Source: Viridothelium virens (Eukaryota; Ascomycota; Dothideomycetes; Trypetheliales; Trypetheliaceae). Taken from it: 64,000 nucleotides of DNA. Within the stretch, counting starts at the first letter, position 1, and every line of letters begins with the position of its first letter. The notes below the pieces were generated by a model. That model searched no databases, was not told where the DNA came from, and worked only from the letters and a program-made list of their open reading frames with translations. A program made the translations under genes and the position numbers. The stretch lies in contig ML991792.1 in the NCBI GenBank assembly GCA_010094025.1, positions 1 through 64,000 on the forward strand, in the 5' to 3' direction. Of the stretch, positions 23,350 through 34,822 are shown one piece after another.

Positions 23350-23953
23350 CTTGGCTTCAGCACATCACTGTTGACATTCCCTGACCTTGACGGAATGAAT
23401 CAGATTTGGGAATTTGAGAATTTGGGAATCCAAAGAAGCTGACTTCCGAGATGCTTACTGCAGCGTGGTACGAAACGAGACGGGTAGACAAGTTGTGGAA
23501 TTGCTAGAGATGGCTAGTGCATCTGCAAAATGTCCGAATCCGGAAATATACCGATGTGTCTCACCAGCCGTCTCCAAAACTGCGTCGAAGCCGAGGCGAC
23601 ACTTGCTGTTGATGACCTCCCGGTCAGTAACTCAACTGCGATATCGTCGCAAAATCGCTTAGTCGCTCACTGTAAGTATGAAATTAAGGGGGGACCAAGT
23701 GGTAGCTACTGAGAAGAGAGCATGATTGAACGCAGTTCTAGCCATTACAAACCACACAGAACATCTTAATTTTCTCAAACCAGTAGGCGTAGTGGCAAAG
23801 ACTCCAACTCTATTAGTTATACCAACACCGCCAGATGTTTTGCCAGACGTGAAGCCCTCCACAATGAAGTCGACAAATGCTTTGCAACCCGTTCTCCTTG
23901 TTGTGCTGACACGAATACATTCAAAAGCACCGAATCTTAGTCTCTAATTTGCG
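23350..23953. other. NRPS promoter and MFS 3' region
   Basis: A 604-bp spacer between two genes on -. Small frames exist on both strands (for example 23659-23862) but none resembles a known protein. CCGA/TCCG triplets occur near 23445-23600 without an exact GliZ palindrome. Confidence 0.45.
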
Positions 23954-25790
23954 CTACTCGGCATTTGAAGCGGGCCTTTGTGGCGACTCGTCTGCGTCCT
24001 TCTCATCGTCTGCCTTTTTTACCATCGGATCTTCTTTTTTCACGGACTTCCACTCCGTGCCTAACGCTCCGATCATGCTCAAAGCAGACACCGCCACGGT
24101 GATATAAAGCGTCTGGTCAATTGCTTTACTATAGGCCGAGATTGCTGCTGGCAAATCCTGCGCTGGTACGAATTCCGCTAGTCTGGTTGCACCTGCCCGA
24201 ATCAACGAGTTGGCATTAAAATCCGGAATGACCGCCCTAACGTTCCTTGCAAGCTGATTCTGAAAGACATTTTGCCCTACCGCGACAAAAATCGCAGAGA
24301 ATAAACTTTGAATCAGCGTGATGAGGGTTATTCCGACCGGAACTTCCTTCTCCGAAAGGACAGTCTGGATGACAAGCAGTGGATGTTGGATGCCAAATCC
24401 TATCCCGAACCCAAATAACGCTTGGTAGCCTATCCACTGTGGATGCCGAGAACTAGGACTGAGAGTTGTTAACAGGCCTGCTCCAACAGAGGTTAGGATT
24501 GACGCGATGATCATCAGTGGCGTATAATATCCGAAGGCGTTTGTCAGCGCTCCTGAAAGGATTCCAAAGACCAGGAAGCCCAGGATGAGCGAGATACTCC
24601 GCTTTCCGGATTCGAACGCTGAGACCTGCTCCACTCCTTGAAACCAGATGGGCAAGTAGTATAATGTAACGGTAAACGCAGCAAAGATGCATCCACCGTA
24701 CCAGGTCGCAAACCCAATACTTCGACTGCGAAAAAGCGATCTGGATACTGTTCGTGTCTTCGGAGTGTATTTCTCTACCAGGATAAAGCCGATGCCCAGG
24801 AGTATTGCCAGTATGAGTAGCACTATTATTCTCGCGTTATGCCATGCATAGGTGACGCCGCCCCATTGTAGGGCCAACAAGAGACATATGATACTTGCGA
24901 TGAGCACAGCCATGCCCATCATGTCAAGTTTCGCAAGTAATTCGACTGGCTTCAGGCTCGCATATTCAGGATCCCGTGGTATCTTGATGAAAAACGCAAC
25001 CAGGACAACCGCAACGGCGCCGAGAGGGAGGTTAATGTAGAAACACCATCGCCAAGACAACTTATCCCTAATCTCAGGTTAGCTTGTCACTCCAGTTTCG
25101 TACAATGCTTGCCCTTACGTGAACGCCCCTCCTAAGAATGGTCCAACGATCGAAGCGATGCCCAATGCCGCCGCCAGCAGGCCGGTCAGTAACCCTCTCT
25201 TCGCCAACGGCGCAGAATGACTCAAGATGATCACAGACCCAGAGTAAAGACCTGCAGCACCTATGCCTGCCAGCGCTCTTCCGACGATCAAGGCTGGAGA
25301 ATTTGGTGCCGTTGCGCAAACCAGAGAACCGAGCTCAAACAGTCCGATGGCGCCAAAGTAGACGGCTTTGACTGAGAGAATGGTGTACATCTTGCCGAAG
25401 AGCAGCTGAAAGGCGCTCGAAGTGAGATAGTAGGCGGCGCCATACCAGCCAACATCTTCAAGCGCACCAAACGCATCTGTGATGCGCGGGATCGCTGTCG
25501 TAATGATCGTGCCATCCTGCTATCATGTAAATATTGACTGAGACATCCACAGTAGACGTCAAGGCTGCTAGACTTACTAAGCCATAGAGAAACACGGCCA
25601 AAGCCAGGCCAATCTCAATGAAGATAAGCTTGGTGGTGGACGGATACACCTTGTCTGGAGATTCGGATGGTTGGTCTTCTTGTGGCTCGGTGAAATTCTG
25701 CTGTGACAATTTGCGCATCTCAGGACTTTCTGCAGGCTGTTCGATAACTCCGTTCTCAGTCGACTTTTCATTTAGCCGCACCGAAGACAT
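23954..25790 (-). CDS. gliA: MFS drug/toxin efflux pump (DHA2-like), GliA type
   Basis: Three exons (25790-25578, 25516-25119, 25067-23954) encode 574 residues. A polar N-terminal tail of about 60 residues precedes the first helix 'FIEIGLALAVFLYGL', then the family block 'DGTIITTAIPRITDAFG', 'VCATAPNSPALIVGRALAGI' and 'LSWRWCFYINLPLGA', the last a hallmark of 14-helix DHA2 exporters. The C-terminus is charged and rich in Lys and Asp. In the plasma membrane it should export the cluster product; GliA and SirA do this for gliotoxin and sirodesmin. The start at 25790 was chosen over an upstream in-frame ATG (25964) because the extra residues are not family-like. The NRPS is downstream on the same strand. 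Confidence 0.9.
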
Positions 25791-26240
25791 CGTGAGCTGT
25801 CTGGGATGTCTTGGAGCAAAAGGCTGAAGGTTGAAAGACGCGTTGCGTCCTTCCGCTAACAGCCTTGTCGGCGTTGTGTAACGATACAGGGAATTTACTC
25901 GCCGGAGCTGTCCAGCAGCTGCAGGTTCTCTATTAGGTAGTTGCACCATTAGGTCTTGCTCCAAATACGGCTAGCGTCGGCTGCTCGAAACGCGGCGCGG
26001 GCCGGTTGGTGAAGCTTCCAGGTAGGTTCAGTTGCATCACTTCTTCACAGCCACAATGATTCTACGAAGAGCGAACTCAAATATCATCAAGGATTGGTTC
26101 AGGGAACAATCAGACAGACATAGCTACATTATACAACTATCCTTCCAAGGAGATTCGCCAAGGGTGCGACTAATACTGTACCAGCAGTATTCCAAAAATA
26201 CCCAATCCCACATGACCATCAGCTACGGACAGAGCCAGGC
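25791..26240. other. Promoter of the MFS gene
   Basis: A 450-bp spacer between the second P450 and the MFS gene, both on -. A GC-rich stretch at about 25965-26010 contains several CGG/CCG triplets but no exact TCGGN3CCGA. No gene is visible. Confidence 0.4.
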
Positions 26241-28127
26241 TTACGAAGTCCTATTCTTGATAAACACCTGTGTATTCGTACTCGGGAATGGCGCCGCTTC
26301 GACGTTCATCCTTTTCGGCCGTGGGCTCTTGGGTGTCCATTGAATATCGTAGTTCAACACCAGGCGGGTAAAGATCAGCTTGATCTGTCGGACGGCTAGA
26401 TAGCGCCCAGGACATGCTTGCCGGCCATACCCAAAGCTATGGTGAGTCCATCAGTTTTAATTCAGAGCTTACAAGACAATTTTGCAAGTGGGATGCACTT
26501 ACGACAGAAACTTTTTGTCAATCTGAGAAGCGCTTAATCCAGCTTCAACACCGCCAGCTGTCTTGCGTCCCGCAAAGCGCCAAGGATCAAAGCTTTCTGG
26601 ATTTTTGTAGTTGTCACCATCTTTGTGGATTGCCAAGGTAGGGAAGGTCATTCTCGCATTTGATGGTAGGACAAGCCCGTCGTCGAAATGATAGGGTTCA
26701 CCAAGTACCGTCCGTTGACCGGTCACTATGTTGTGTCAGGTCAGTTAGCACAGATAAGCTCGTGGCAAGAGCACTTACGTGCGCTCGGGGGTGCAAGCCG
26801 CATCATCTCTCGGATATAGCTGTCAGTAAAATTCATATTTGCCAGCGCCTTCTCCGTCCAGCCGCCGTGCTCTCTCACACATCTCTCAATCTCCTCTCGT
26901 AAAATCGGGATATCTTGCGGACGCTCCAGAATCTTATGTACGAGGTTGATCATGAGCAGCTTCGAAACAGCAGTTGAAGCGAACGTTAGCCTCACCACTC
27001 GGTGCGCCTGCTTGGCAGCCTGCGCATCATACTCTGACAAGTTGGGCATTTCGAGAAGCCATTGGATCATGTCTATTGGCTTGTCCTTGCTATGAACCAA
27101 GTTCGGTAGTTGCTTCTTTCGGGCTTCGATAACTGGTTCAAGGAACTCGACGCAGCGCCTTAGGTTCTTGCGGAGATTCCCAGCGCAAAGATAGAAGACC
27201 TGCTTTTCAAGAAACTTGGGAGGACGAAAATGCCAGCCAAAACCGCCGTTCATTAGGAAGGTAATTGTGTAGTCTTCGACAGCACGTATGTAATCACCGT
27301 TCTTAGAAAGTTCAGCCCCAACAAGCATGCGGTTTACGACCCAGTTGACAAGGTTGGTCGTAAACGTAGCGACGTTGAACTCCTTCCATTCTACTATCCG
27401 GTCAGCTTCGGCTCAGTCAAATTATTGTGAGGAAGACTAACCGGGCAGGTGTCCAAGCTCCTGGCCGAAAGCGAACTCAGTCTGTTCGACAATTTCGGGC
27501 ACGAGTTTGGCTTCACTGATCAGTCTCTTTCCTGATAGTAAAACTTTTGCAGCCGTCCTTACTGAGGTTCGGGTTCAGACCGTGACCAACAACATCAATC
27601 TCGATTTGGTCGTGGCATCCATCCCTGCCCATTCCCATGGTAGCTTCCAGGTTCATGAGCTTTACAGTATTAGCTCCTGTCACACCAGCAGTTTGCGTCA
27701 CCTACCGTATTAAAGCTCTCCGCGAGACTCAGCCGCATCCCCTCAGCCGTCTTCAAGACATCCAGATACTTCGGCGGGAGCACGTAAACATCCCTACCAA
27801 CCATCGGTACAATGAACGCTTTGCCTTGTTCCTTGTTCATCTGTACACCAATGAGCTTCTCTTTCTTTTTGTACGCTGGCTTATATTCATTACCTTATAG
27901 TACCCTTCACGAGTCTCCTGGTCCAGATTCATCCTCGCAATAGGCTGCCATGTCAACCACGACTTCAGCCTCGAATTTCCAAACTTCGCGAATCCATTCT
28001 TCTTTTTAGAGAAGAGCTCGCCAACACTGGCGATGGTGAATAAAAGTATACCGAAAGTAACCGCGATCTGGGAATTCGAAAGGTTGAGATTGGAGATGTG
28101 ACGAAGGAAATCGGATGTCACGTCCAT
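26241..28127 (-). CDS. Cytochrome P450, second cluster oxidase
   Basis: A multi-exon P450 on - running from 28127 to 26241. The N-terminus has a membrane helix ('IAVTFGILLFTIASVG'). Next come 'FIVPMVGRDVYVLPPKYLDV', 'FAFGQELGHLP' and 'MLVGAELSKNGDYI'. The I-helix region is 'RVVRLTFASTAVSKLLMIN', ExxR is in 'YIREMMRLAPPSAR', the PERF-like block is 'FDPWRFAG', and the heme loop is 'FGYGRQACPG'. The overall pattern resembles fungal P450s of the kaurene-oxidase/CYP68-like type that recur in ETP and terpene clusters. It differs clearly from the GliC-like P450, and which oxidation it performs is unknown. It sits between the MFS and gliT homologues, all on -. Confidence 0.85.
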
Positions 28128-28606
28128 ACTTAGATAATTATACCAAGCTAACTCAATCAAAGAATGATAGTGATGTATAAACAAATCTTCTCGCGATGCA
28201 GAGTCTCCAGCCGTATGGATAAAGCGAATGCAAAATAGGAGGCGATGGGTGTCTTCCGCAATGCACATCAAATACTCCGGACTTTAAAGACCGAACAGTT
28301 GGAGGGCCGAATGAGATCGAAGCACGCCTTCCGCGGGGCGGCTGCAGCCTTGTGCTCCAGCGGCATGTACGCAAGTTCTGAGTATACGGCTTGGGAAATG
28401 GTCTCGTTGTATGAGCTGGAGCTATCGTGGGGTACAGAGGTACAAGGAATGATCACACAAGCACCATGTCATATTACTACCACTTCCAACAACAACTTCA
28501 GTAAAAGCCATCAAAGTAATTCCATCCTTTCCTTAAGTAAGTTACTCCTGTCATAGCACAGTCACCATCATCTCAGCCCGCAATCGCATACTTTCCGGCT
28601 TTCACA
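28128..28606. other. Promoter of the second P450
   Basis: A 479-bp spacer between the gliT homologue and the P450, both on -. Two CCGA half-sites occur near 28292 and 28308. No gene is recognised. Confidence 0.4.
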
Positions 28607-29755
28607 TCAATCCCCCTGCAACTGCCGCACGATTCCATTCGCCGCGAAGCCGCCACTCGTCAATCCAGTTAGCACCATCTTTGCCATCGGACTCGAAATA
28701 TCTCCCGCCACAAAGACCCCCGGCTCCGTGGACTCCAAGAAGGGTTGCTGCACCTTCAATGCCATGCCGCTAGGGTCCATCTCAAGATTCAGCTCCTTTG
28801 CAAAGTCCAAATCAATCGAATTCATGGGGGTATGCGCCAGGAAGCCTTCTTCCTTCGTCGTCCCGTCGTCGAATGTAAGCCGGACGGAGCTGCCAGTCGG
28901 GAGCTTGGTGAAGGAGCGGATGGGCTTGGTGTTGATGCTAAGGCGGGGTTGTTTGGCGACCATAGGCTCGATGGCGGAAGCGACATCGAGGCTGCCGTTG
29001 GTGTAGATAGTGACCGTTCGTGCAAATTGCAGCGCATTGCGGGAGAGGCCGTTGGTTATGGGGGGCATTTTGGCAAGGAGGTCGACGGCCAGCACGCCGG
29101 CGCTGGACTGGCCACGGTCTTCGAAGCCATGGCAGAAAAGACAGTGGAAGCTAGATATGGTAAGTGGAACTGCTAACGTAGCTTATAGTGCTGCAATTAT
29201 GTGAAGGAGATTCTGTGGATGCTCGCCCGTGCCAGCTCCCTGCTGACGTTTAAGGTAGAGCTCAGATTCTCCTTTCGCACATAGTTCTGAAGAGAAAATC
29301 GCTCGTGCTTTACCACAGAAAGTAGCTTCGTGACACGATGGCACTTACATTCCTTTGACCCAACACTCCTCATACCCCTCAATCTTAGGGAAGACGTCCT
29401 TGTTGCCCGTCGCTAAGATCACTTTCTTCCCAATCCAGCTCTTCCCCGTAGCGTCCACAGCGACAAAGCCCGCCCCGGAGCTGTCTTTCTTGAGACATGT
29501 CACTTTGTGGTCCACCAGGTGCACAAACTCCCCGTAGCGATCTTTGAGTTCAACGCGAGCAGCCTCGCGGTATTTCGCTGGATCAGAGTGATCCCAGGTG
29601 GGTACAACATGCATGTGGTAGCTGAGCGCATTACGGTAAACCCCGGAATCGAATATAGCGGTCTTATAGACCGCGCGTGAAAGCATGAGAGCCGCTGACA
29701 AGCCAGCCGGGCCGGAGCCGATGATGAGGACATCGACCGCGGTGGAGTCTGCCAT
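28607..29755 (-). CDS. gliT: FAD dithiol oxidase (thioredoxin reductase-like), GliT type
   Basis: An FAD-dependent oxidase that closes the transannular disulfide and protects the producer from the free dithiol. Exons 29755-29349 and 29150-28607 encode 316 residues. Visible motifs are the FAD Rossmann 'VLIIGSGPAGLSAALML', 'IFDSGVYRNA', 'KKVILATGNKD', the redox pair in 'HCLFCHGFEDRG' (CxxC) and 'GVFVAGDISSPM' near the C-terminus. The CLFC-HG form is that of GliT/SirT and HlmI, not of housekeeping thioredoxin reductase. The single intron of 198 nt is three to four times longer than its neighbours. The start at 29755 begins directly before the Rossmann fold; an upstream in-frame ATG exists at 29809. 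It is divergent from the gliN homologue. Confidence 0.92.
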
Positions 29756-30726
29756 TTTGGGATTGTAGTTGGCTCGGAAGACGAAGCTCTGAGGTAGGAG
29801 GTGTAGCAAGGATGGACACAGATTTAATCACATCTGGGAGTAGGAAGTCTATGAAAGAAAAGTAACCTTAAGGTAAAGCTAGGCTGCAAAGGACGCGGAC
29901 GAGGAAAAGCGGAGAGCGCGAGCTGTAACGAACGCACACAAAGACCAATCTTGCCGAAAGAGGTACACAAGGCCCGGAAAGCCATGATTCCGTGTGCCAT
30001 TTACCAGCGATCTATGTAATTGTGCAGAGTGCAGGTAGAACCTGACGGTCCTCCGTCTGAAGAGGCTGAAAAGGGAAACCAGCTCAAGTTCAGGTGACAA
30101 GCTTGCAGCTCGAGATTATTATGTCATCAGCCAAGGCCGAATCCTTGCCATCTTCAAATTCACCGAAAAGTATGAGGACGAGCAATCTACATGAGTGGTA
30201 TTTTGCATCGAGTGCTATTGATTAGGTGGACTTAAACACGTGCAAATAAATGCTAGAGTCGCCGATGCATCTTGCGGAGTCCTGAGCTAGTTCTCTGTCT
30301 GGGTGCTTGCCTGGAGGTTATTGACCGAACATTTCGAAGGGATTTGCTCAGTTCGTAGCGCGTTGATGCGCGTAGCGCGATGATTCCGCTCTATTTACAA
30401 GACATTCCTAATTCTGCATATATGCTCTTTCGTCTCCTTCGAGCTGTCTTGGTAAGTCATGATCCCCCTCGGAAATCGTTACATCCTGCTTCCAACCAAG
30501 CCGGACTGTCTCTCACCTCACTCTACGAAAACTCCGAAGACATTCAGCATTCACCTCAAAGATTGCCTCTTGATCTTCATCAAATCTTCCGGTGCTCTTT
30601 GCAAATTCTATCTTTAAGACCGCCGCCTGCAAGCGTAGTCACGTTATCAAAATCCTGGCTTTTCTCTCCAAGGTTTAACTGCCCTGTTGTAGATCATTGC
30701 GATCCCCTTTGCCAGACTGGGGGTCG
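29756..30726. promoter_or_regulatory. Divergent promoter, gliT / gliN homologues
   Basis: A 971-bp spacer between divergent genes. Several CCGA half-sites are present (about 30136, 30165, 30258, 30325, 30532). A near-match to the GliZ site, TCGGAAGACGA, lies at 29774-29784, 19 bp from the gliT-type start, with one mismatch. No gene is recognised. Confidence 0.45.
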
Positions 30727-31690
30727 ATGACTACAAAAACTGCCGTGGTGCCCGTCTCTGCGACGGGGGCCAATGACGATAATGTAGTATTTGGAGAGAC
30801 GGATGTGGAAGTTGAGCGACTCAAGCTACAGCATGAAGTAATTAGGTCACATATGAGGGACTTGATCGTAGCACCTATCAACCTCTCAAAATCAGGTCTA
30901 CGTATCCTTGATCAAGCAACAGCGGACGGTAAGACATTTCAAATGGTCTCTCGCAATGCTTACATTGCCTAGGCACATGGCTACTTGACGTGCGACAATC
31001 TACCAAGGCAGAACACGAATACGTCGGGACCGATATCGCGGATTCTTACTTTCCCAAACACCCACCTTCAAACGTCTCCTTCCACCACCAGTCAATGACC
31101 GAGCCATGGCCTGTAGATTGGAATGGTACGTTCGACTTAGTGCACTCTCGATTTGCATTGGCAGGTGCAGGCATGAAACCACTGGACGGGGTCGTGAAAG
31201 GCTTGGTTGGGCTACTGAAGCCAGGCGGCTACATCCAACTCGTCGAAGTGGACCCGGAAGATCCAGAAGGCAATGGACCGGCCATGCAGCGTTTTGGAAT
31301 CGCATTTAGAGACATGCTAAAGGTGGTAAGTGGTGGGAAGGGAATGAATCTGAAGGCAGAATGTCCATTTTTGTTACAACAAGCGGGATGTCTGGACGTT
31401 AAGCAGCGTCTTTTAGCCCTCTCAATGGGAGCGCAGGCAGAGAAGGATGTGATCAAGAACTTAAGTGTAAAGAGTATGCAGATCACAGCACAAGGCTTAG
31501 CGGATTTCTTTGAACGTGAGTTCGGTGCGAAACGTAGGCCCTATAGACTAACGCTAACATTGTAGCAGAGGTACTGCCCATCTCATTAACGAAAGAACAA
31601 TTACGTGCATTGCCTGGCGACCTTGCCAATGAATTGCCTGTTCACGGGGGAGTTTTCCGTATTTCTGTCGTCTACGGACGGAGGCCTTGA
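30727..31690 (+). CDS. gliN: SAM-dependent methyltransferase, GliN type
   Basis: Three exons (30727-30928, 30973-31515, 31566-31690) encode 289 residues with consistent phases. The protein is a class I methyltransferase of the GliN/LaeA-like superfamily. A SAM-binding region starts 'LRILDQATADGTWLLDV' (a degenerate glycine loop typical of this subgroup), followed by 'YVGTDIADSYFP', 'FDLVHSRFALAGAG' and 'LLKPGGYIQLVEVDPED'. GliN N-methylates the amide of the dithiol late in gliotoxin biosynthesis; an equivalent role here is inference. The start at 30727 gives a short acidic N-terminus before the SAM domain. This is the last gene of the cluster with an intact frame on the right. Confidence 0.85.
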
Positions 31691-32328
31691 GCGTTTGGAC
31701 GAGTGTACCTCCCTGTGCTGCTGCTAGTGTTGAATGTTGTATTAGTACAGTGCCAAAGTATCAGCTTCTGGCATGATCTTTCTGGCTTAGATAATTCGGT
31801 ATATCACATAGACACGCGTCAGCGTGCATTTGCCGCAACTTATCTCATCTTGCCACGGACTCTTTCTACTATTCAGGGAAGAGAATATCAGGCGGTACTC
31901 CGGGAACCGTTCGTCAAGAGGAGATCCTCACTGTTTAAACATTCAAAAGCGTCTTGAAGCCCGACGCCTGCAGGAGGCAGGAAACGCGTCCAGCATTGGA
32001 AGTCACCGCGACTGACCCCTAGGCCACGCGTATGCTGCTGAAAAAGCGCACACATTCGCGAACAAGCTCAACAAACAGCTAACTCTTAATGTTGATATCT
32101 CAATGAGCTACTACGACCATGGTTGACCCAAACAGCATGTTTCAGAATTTACAAGATGGGAGATTTTTGTTGCCAGACTAATTAAACATTGTAGGGCAAG
32201 CGACGATAATTGCAGCACTCGTCTTATTCTGTACGACATCAATTGTGAGCAAAACCTTGACCAGTTATGTTTCGATTCTTCCGGGAATCCTTGTCTACTA
32301 ACTATGATAGGCCAGTCTGCTATATCCG
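31691..32328. other. Intergenic, no gene recognised
   Basis: A 638-bp convergent spacer after the gliN homologue. It has small frames only and no recognisable domain or repeat. Confidence 0.45.
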
Positions 32329-33375
32329 TCAGAAGATCGGTGCATCTTTCTTCACCATGTCCCGAACCGTATCAAATGCTACTACCAAGCCCTCGGGTAG
32401 TGGACCTCGTCCAATAGCCTTACCATTGGCCACTATCATACCCACAGAATGTACTCTGAGAATCATTCCATCATATTCGTTGAGAGCTGAGTGGTAATAC
32501 AACCATCTTAGTGAAGCTTCGCCAAGCGGTGTTATAGTTGCATCCCCTTCATCAACCCCCTTGACCGTACCTTCGCCATTCTCGCATTCCCATGCCAACA
32601 TCTTGACGGCATCGTGCATGCTAGGTTTGTCGTACATGAACTTATGGGACTTACCATTACTTGTATCGAACCCCATGTCTTTGTTGCCCTGTGTACAATT
32701 TCCAGTGAGAAAGCCGCCTGCCGGAAGCGACCATGTAACGCAGCTCATTCCATGCCTTCGAAGAGTGGTGGAAATCAAGCTGAGCGTATCAGGCAAGTGT
32801 GCTAGCGAGATCTTGGCGTTGGGTGAAAGTGCGTTGTACAGGCCTTCTAAGATCATCGGTTTAGGACAGCTTATTGCTTTGCATGATGATATGAAGGATT
32901 CGGCCTGGCTTGCAGTGAAGTTCGAGATACCTAGAGTCTTGAAGGCATCCCCGGATCTGTGTAGCTCCGCTAGGGTCGAGGTCGTTTCTTGTGGAGGAGT
33001 CGTGGGGTCGAAGACGTGGCAGTACAGAATACTAATGGGCGCATGGTCATCATCCTGCTTGTTCTCCCATAGACGCTGTTATGACTTGGCAACTGAGCTG
33101 CGTATTGCAGACTTGGTAAGTGTGCCTATTCCGTCGGCAGGTGTGTTCACAATCTTTGTATCGATTGCAAAGTCTGTGAGAAGACCGGCAGCACGGGCTT
33201 CACCAAGGGGGCTTTCAGATCTGCCGGAGCTGGCACTGGGATAAAGCGCCGCTGTGTCGATACTGGTGACGTTGTGCTGACGTAAGACGGCGAGAAGAGC
33301 GTTCAGTTGTTCAAGAGTGCTGAAGGCGCCGCTGTCCTCGGGAGCACCACCCAAAAGAATTCTTGGACGAGGCAT
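32329..33375 (-). pseudogene. Aldo-keto reductase (AKR7-like), frame interrupted once
   Basis: Two blocks lie in the same frame and together cover a normal AKR length (about 348 codons). The first has 'PRPRILLGGAPEDSG', the catalytic Asp in 'SIDTAALYP', Tyr in the same stretch and Lys in 'AIDTKIVN'. The second has the catalytic His region 'ILYCHVFDP', then 'KTLGISNFTASQAESF', 'WSLPAGGFLTGN' and 'PLGEASLRWLYYHSALN'. They are separated by one in-frame stop, and no plausible intron restores the alignment. So it is a recently lost gene, or a sequencing error in a live gene. It lies next to the cluster edge, and whether it once served the ETP pathway is unknown. Confidence 0.75.
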
Positions 33376-33639
33376 TTGTGACCGGCTATGATTTGAGAGA
33401 TCGAGAGCGGCTAGCACCCATATTCTTGAAACTTACTCTAATGTTTGCTTTTTTTATATACTGACTCGTGGATAGCGCTGCGGACTTGAACACACTCACA
33501 TGATTAACAAAGCCATGTCTGTATTCCTCTAGGATTTCTTTTGTGAAACAGAAGCTCTGATATATAATCGCATTCCGATCGTACTGTGTCAAGCAGTCTC
33601 ACAGACATTATGTGACCAGCAGAGGGACGGATCATGGGA

Positions 33640-34822
33640 TGGTTCACCCGAGGTGACAGCGTACTGCGTTCTACTGCTGGCACGATGTCTGTTTTGACCC
33701 TGGGATGCAATCCATTCCAGTCCCATGGACGGTCGCCAATCAGATTAGACACGGAATATTGTGCTGCGAGATATTGTGGGACATGGTGCTCATGTCTTTG
33801 TTGAATTATCAAGTGGACGAATACATGGCGTTGTGATTCATCTCACAGAGCCAAGTTTCATGCGATTGGCACTTTCGCTACCGGATGAATGCGACCTTGG
33901 GAAAGAGAACAAGGGCGAAGTTGCCGCGCATGTTGCCCAGCTCAGTCCAATGGGTTGGCTCAGAGCCGAAAACTTGTTCCCAAGCCCGTTTATACGAGCG
34001 CCAGAGAACGGCAAAAAAGCGATGGGTGAGCTGGAAAACGTGATCGCCGTCTTCTCGAAGTACATAAAGCACCTTTTGAGACAGTCGATGGTCTTTCAGT
34101 CCCCGTTACTGATTCAGAAAGAGCTTGCGACTGAGCTCTACAACTATCTACTGGCACACATTAGTCACAACCTTGACAACCTCCAACTACGAGCAGTCAG
34201 GGAATCACTAAGCAGGCCACAAAACAAACCTTCACACCGCAATCCAATTGAAACTGGTTATTTCAGATGGGTCCATTTTATTGCGGCAGACGGTACGAGC
34301 TGTCCTTTCTCGTTTCGGTTTTTCACGTGTCTTATCAGCACAGCCGGAACCTTCTACTTCCAAGGACCATAAGCTGAGTATCTCAGCCATACGCTGGTCA
34401 GGAGTCCCTCAAGCATGTCTCGATAGTACAATGATTATGGCTCAGCTGAACGTGATATGGACGAAGGAAATTTGAACAGCCTAGATTTTCCTGAAGTTGA
34501 ATCCCGCATCGGCAGGGACTCGCTGGATAGTAGGGTCTATTCCGGCATTAATGTCCATACCGTACCAGCCGTCAACGGATAGACTGAAAGTTCAAACGCG
34601 TATCCAACGACGGTTATGAAGAAGGAACTCGTGGGCATTGCCGAATTTGAGCGATTGGGCATGCAGCTGACTTTGCAGAAATTGGAAGAGAACGTGCAGT
34701 CGGCCCCCATAACGGATGCGCTCCGGGTCTTTGTCGACGTCACAGACTTGTTTGGCCAGCTATATGTAGAGAAGGATATTACCAATCGTGTGAAGACCCA
34801 GACATTGAGAGATTGCGATTAA
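33640..34822 (+). pseudogene. Fungal diterpene synthase remnant (C-terminal part)
   Basis: Separate blocks resemble the class I half of fungal bifunctional diterpene cyclases of the copalyl diphosphate/kaurene synthase type. Near 33700-33830 there is a block like 'LLNYQVDEYM'. At 34120-34330 'KELATELYNYLLAHI' and 'YFRWVHFIAADGTSCPFSF' are strong family matches. At 34610-34790 'KKELVGIAEFERLG' and 'LRVFVDVTDLFGQLYVEKDI' match the extreme C-terminus. The blocks are in several frames with degenerate sequence between them and no class II half was found. I read it as an old, decayed gene with multiple breaks. Confidence 0.75.

Noticed and set aside
23659-23947. Overlapping frames on both strands upstream of the MFS gene stop
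   Set aside because: Both strands stay open by chance over about 200 bp; neither resembles a known protein.
33022-33080. An intron that would remove the interruption in the aldo-keto reductase
   Set aside because: The only possible borders (GTCATA and TTAG) would shift the frame away from the conserved His block, so splicing does not explain it.
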